A DNA stretch of 64,000 bases, taken from Myoxocephalus aenaeus (Eukaryota; Chordata; Actinopteri; Perciformes; Cottidae). Position 1 is the stretch's first letter. The number at the start of each line of letters is the position of its first letter. The stretch lies in NCBI GenBank assembly GCA_038501785.1, contig JBAMJR010000350.1, positions 134,001 to 198,000 of the forward strand, in the 5' to 3' direction. The notes beneath the pieces are model-generated. The model was not told the origin of the DNA. It did no database searches and worked only from the letters and a program-made list of their open reading frames with translations. Shown here piece by piece: positions 60,474-64,000 of the stretch. The translations under genes and the position numbers were made by a program.

Positions 60474-60607
60474 TTCAGTATCACGCAGCCAGACCCAGTG
60501 GGCGGCGCCGTCCAGAAGACCTGTATCCTGGTGCGTCTGCGAGGGGTGCTCTCCGTCACTGCAGGGGCACAGTTGGTCATGAACTGTGTGTCCTCTTCAT
60601 CAATGTT
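60474..60607 (-). CDS. spon1: spon1 exon: C-terminal part of the reeler domain
   Basis: This 134-nt exon encodes 44 residues plus two bases. It begins NIDEEDTQFMTNC, runs through VTESTPRRRTRIQVFW and ends TGSGCVIL. Mammalian F-spondin has IIDEEETQFMSNC and GTGCVILK at the matching place, near residues 116-160, so this is the end of the reeler domain. The two cysteines (TNC and GSGC) are kept. The acceptor is a pyrimidine-rich tract ending CTAG. The donor is GTGAGT, leaving AA, which is completed to lysine (AAG) by the G opening exon 41372-41445. A 19-kb intron follows. The preceding exon is beyond the window. Confidence 0.95.
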
Positions 60608-60985
60608 CTAGAAACGGAAGAAAGGAAAGATTTAGTATAAACATATTCAAAAGAAATGTGATGGCTGGTGAAAATGTCGCCATGATCTGTCTGAAGTTCA
60701 CAATTGCCCTCTAAATGAGTCGTCAGAAAACTATCAGCAGTGAATTCCAAACTCAAAGCGACAGGATGCAACTAGCCTGGCAATGCATGCCCACAAGAGC
60801 CGTTATCCTGCTGTGGTCTGTCATGTCAATTGCCTGAGACAAGAGGTTATTTCTGGTAGTCAGTAAAATAGATGACTGATAATCCCCTTCGTCACTCACA
60901 TTGCAGCCTCTCAGAAATGCTTGAGTCACGGAAGACTTGTTTAGACCTAAACATTTGAACTTGCATGATGCAGTTTGGCTTAGAA

Positions 60986-61007
60986 AGAAACAGGGTGTAT
61001 GTAGGGC

Positions 61008-61051
<44 letters not shown>

Positions 61052-61114
61052 GTACACCCTGTATATGCCCTATATATATATGCCCTACATACATATGCCC
61101 TACGTACACCCTGT

Positions 61115-61118
<4 letters not shown>
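60986..61118. repeat. inverted repeat enclosing a TA array
   Basis: The arm 60986-61010 (AGAAACAGGGTGTATGTAGG then GCATA) matches the reverse of 61094-61118 at 24 of 25 bases. Between them are TA runs and further copies of GGGCATATA and ACACCCTG in both senses. The segment can fold into a large hairpin. Confidence 0.85.

Positions 61119-61184
<66 letters not shown>
61117..61184. repeat. (AT)33 microsatellite
   Basis: An uninterrupted AT run directly after the inverted repeat. Confidence 0.95.
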
Positions 61185-61189
<5 letters not shown>

Positions 61190-61911
61190 CGACAAACTGA
61201 ATTGAATTGAACAAGGCCATTGTTGTATAAACCTTTCCAAATTTGGCCTTTGGTGATCCATGTTTTATTTCAAATGAGTGACCATTGGAATATACATATA
61301 ATCTTGAAGGTTTATCAAAAGAAATACAGGAAATATTGGGACAAGCTCATGTTCCCACCAATGCCCCCACGAGGAAACAGGCCCCAAGCTAAATTAAAGC
61401 GTAATAGAAGCAACATGTTTTTTTTTGTTGAGACCAGTACAACTAAAACTGCTAGCTGGTGCTTATTTTGCAGGGGCTAAGTTTTACGATGTTATCAGGG
61501 GAGAACTTATTCACTTTGTTTCCTCGTAAATATGTCGTCAGTGCACCGAGTGAGTCGTCTGTCATCTTCATCCGTGATCAGAGAGCAAGAGAACCGAAAT
61601 GTTTAATGTACTGAGCTATGGGGGGAGCAAAGATGAGTTAACTGTACGTGTCCACTTTATATCAGTTTGGGGCAGCGAGTCATTAAAAAAACTCAACATG
61701 AATCTAATTTGTTCACGGATGTCAACGCTTAATATATTAGCAAATTATTATCCTTTTTTATGATTAAACTATTTATAGATATTAAGACGACATCCACAGC
61801 CATCGTGGACACATTTCTCAACAGGCCTACCGGACAAAGGCCCAGGGACTCAAAGTGTCAGGGGCCTTCACCTACAAAATGTAATTTAAAGAGCCGTGTA
61901 CCAACCAGGAA

Positions 61912-62115
61912 GAGACTCAAAATGACCACAAAGAAACCTAAAATGACGACAAAATGGCCGAAACAACTATAAAGAGATGCAAAACAGCTGCAACGAGATA
62001 ACGAGACCAGTAATAGACCTGTAAAGACTATTAAAATAGATAAAACAACCTCAAAGAGACACACAAGAACTACAAAGAGACTTAAAAGCAACTACAAAGA
62101 GACGCAAAAGTACAA
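61912..62115. repeat. degenerate tandem repeat, CTACAAAGAGACGCAAAA type
   Basis: Repeated ACAAAGAGAC, CTCAAAGAGAC and ACTATAAAGAGATGCAAAAC-like units of roughly 20-25 bp. It lies between AGGGACTCAAAGTGTCAGGG on the left and TGTGCCCAGGGGCCCATTGG on the right, an arrangement I recognise from fish repeats. Confidence 0.6.
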
Positions 62116-63266
62116 ATTACAAGGTGGCACAAACCAACAACAAAAAGAGGCTCAACATCTATTAAGTATGTTTATCTTGTTCCTATGTTGGAGAGGTGGT
62201 GGGACCTTTTGCATATCTGTGCCCAGGGGCCCATTGGCTCATAGTTCGCCCTTTAATTCTGCTTTGATAACCTTAACAATGATTTCTGCTTCATTCATTG
62301 AATCACACAAGTCACGCCAGCTCGAGCCAAAAAGTAAAGTTATGTGAAAGATATTCTCAAAGTCCCTGAGCGAGGCTTTGGTTAATAACAGTCTTGCAAA
62401 TTCAAGACATGTCTGGCCCAGTCCCTCCGGTACTCGGACCTTGTCAGACGTTTTAAAGACTAAACACACACAGAGACAGATACGTAACATGCACACATGG
62501 CCTGTGACCTTGTAGCCAGTGTTCCCCAGCTGCCTCAGCTCAACAATAACAATGACCTAAGACCGTCCCACACTCCTGATAGGACATTAAGAGGGAGACA
62601 GAAGTCACCATCGGCTCTTTTCCTCCTTCTTTCACATACTATCCTTTCATTTCCACAAACGCATATCCACACAGACGTAAACAGATGCACACATCTAGAC
62701 CATGCAGAAAAACACATGAATTTAGAGCACAAACACACATATGTCTGTGTATTTGTGAATGGACTTCCTCGGCCCTTCTTGCACAGTGTGATAACTTAGT
62801 GTCACCAACAATGTAGTTTTGTCAGTCGAAGGCAGAGACAAGCAACTGGCTAAAAGGCATAAGAGATATCGGGAGAGAGAGATAAGGGAAGAGAAAGTGG
62901 AGAAAAAAATAGAGCAAAAGGAAGGCATAGGATTAGGGAATAGACGGAGAAAGTTTTGTGAGAAAGGAAAGTGGAGATTGATAATGACTTCAAAACAGAA
63001 ACGGCACAAGCATAATAGTTAAATAAAGAGCAGCTGTCTAGACATGAGGAAAACACAGTTTGATTTGTGTATGACACCGTCGGCTCAAATGTACGCGTTT
63101 GTACACAATTAACATCCAGAGCGATAGAACAAGAGTGACAGCTTGCATCAAGAGGACAATTGCTCATCACCGAGCTCGCTCAGACTGGACATTGTCTACA
63201 GGACAGCACAGCAGTTCGTTTTATTATAATAATACAATGTATTCCAGTCAAGTCCTAAATCAAGAC

Positions 63267-64000
63267 CAGTGGTGTATAAAGTACCCAAAAGCCGTACTTG
63301 AGTAAAAGTAAAGATACCTTACTGGAAAATTACTCCAGTAAAAGTAAAAGTCACCTATTAAAATACTACTTGAGTAAAAGTCTTAAAGTATCTGATATTT
63401 TCTGTACTTAAGTATCAAAAGTATTTTTCTGATATAAAATGTACTTAAGTATTGAAAGTAAAAGTAGAAGTACATGCTTTTAATAAAAAAGCAAAGGGTC
63501 AGAATTTTGAGAATTATGAAGTTTATTCTTTTAAGTGCTGTGGTCACCGTGACCAAGGACCAGGAGTTGTGTTGATACAATAACTGGGTTGGCTGGGATC
63601 CATCCATATATATTATGTTCAACATAATATATTGTACCTAAGTATACTTTTGCATCTACTATGAACTTATCATCATAATTCTCCAAAAAGCAATATGACA
63701 CTATGAAGGACTTGTAACAGTGTGGTTATAAGTATGCTCATTCCGCCCGCCGTGGGTCTCTTGGTACCGGGCCACAGAAAGAATGAATGAAACATTTCAA
63801 TTAAATAAAAAAAAATCAAGGCCGGAAAGATGTTTTATTGTGAAAAATGACCGCATACATCCGTCTGTGGTAACCTCAGACGGAATCTCTTGACACATGT
63901 CAAGATGTTACGTTACTCTAAAAATGAAACGTAAGTCTGTTACAACTCTGTCGGTGATCTGGAAACCAAGGCAGAGTATCCTGAGATCGCCAAAAAAGCA
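63267..64000. mobile_element. second hAT element of the same family, inverted, truncated by window end
   Basis: Starts CAGTGGTGTATAAAGTACCC, the same terminus that ends the first element at 44271, and runs away from it. The sequence follows the reverse strand of 44271 down to about 43578 closely, with small differences including an extra stretch at about 63510-63535. The preceding 8 bp, ATCAAGAC (63259-63266), should be its target duplication. The other end lies beyond the window. Confidence 0.88.

Larger units (their letters stand above)
1712..60607 (-). other. spon1: spon1 (F-spondin) gene, central part, nine coding exons
   Basis: F-spondin is a secreted extracellular-matrix protein known from floor plate and other tissues, with a reeler domain, a spondin_N domain and six thrombospondin type 1 repeats. 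Nine exons on the minus strand join without a frame break: 60474-60607, 41372-41445, 40294-40416, 39833-39981, 9945-10009, 7902-8103, 5435-5575, 4699-4774 and 1712-1894. They total 1147 nt, about 382 residues. All have GT donors and AG acceptors. The 5' exons (signal peptide, most of reeler) and the 3' exons (repeats 2-6) are outside the window. Two very long introns, 29.8 kb and 19.0 kb, separate the exon groups. Teleosts keep two co-orthologues (spon1a, spon1b) and the sequence alone does not let me choose. Confidence 0.95.
60608..63266. other. spon1 intron upstream of exon 60474-60607 (partial)
   Basis: No exon seen up to the hAT element. It contains a hairpin and (TA)n arrays at 60986-61184 and a degenerate tandem repeat at 61912-62115. 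Confidence 0.55.

Noticed and set aside
60753..61220. 155-codon minus-strand frame with Ile-Tyr runs
   Set aside because: Created by (TA)n arrays. Same reason for frames at 1000-1365, 44430-44717 and 60937-61210.

Overview
The window is vertebrate nuclear DNA, almost certainly from a teleost fish. It holds the central part of one gene, spon1 (F-spondin), on the minus strand. Nine coding exons lie between 60607 (most 5' in the transcript) and 1712 (most 3'). They encode about 382 residues, roughly residue 115 to 500 of the ~807-residue family protein: the end of the reeler domain, the whole spondin_N domain, the linker and the first thrombospondin type 1 repeat. Every junction has GT/AG splice sites and every exon phase fits the next. 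The exons for the signal peptide and most of the reeler domain lie beyond 64000. Those for thrombospondin repeats 2 to 6 lie before position 1. The teleost assignment rests on the gene plus Tc1, Tol2-like hAT and tRNA-derived SINE repeats of the kind common in fish. I cannot tell spon1a from spon1b.

Layout: 1-10009 carries five compact 3' exons (1712-1894, 4699-4774, 5435-5575, 7902-8103, 9945-10009), two long (TG)n arrays and a 27-bp minisatellite. 10010-39832 is one 29.8-kb intron. It contains dispersed repeats, a degenerate 430-bp palindrome, a perfect 1620-bp tandem duplication (25341-28580) and an 86-nt near-perfect hairpin (30433-30518). 39833-41445 holds three exons. 41446-60473 is a 19-kb intron with a dense transposon cluster at 43.0-47.3 kb: a hAT element with a perfect 8-bp target duplication, a SINE, a (TA)n(CA)n array, a Tc1 element with an uninterrupted DD34E transposase, and a 16-bp minisatellite. 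Exon 60474-60607 follows, then intron to the end, where a second, inverted copy of the same hAT family starts at 63267 and runs off the window.

The only protein-coding sequences I support are the spon1 exons and the Tc1 transposase. Other long reading frames sit in low-complexity or repeat DNA. I found no convincing new gene system. The best candidates for a second look are the 86-nt hairpin, the identical tandem duplication and the open Tc1 transposase. Repeat family assignments are from recognition of sequence motifs, not from a database search.
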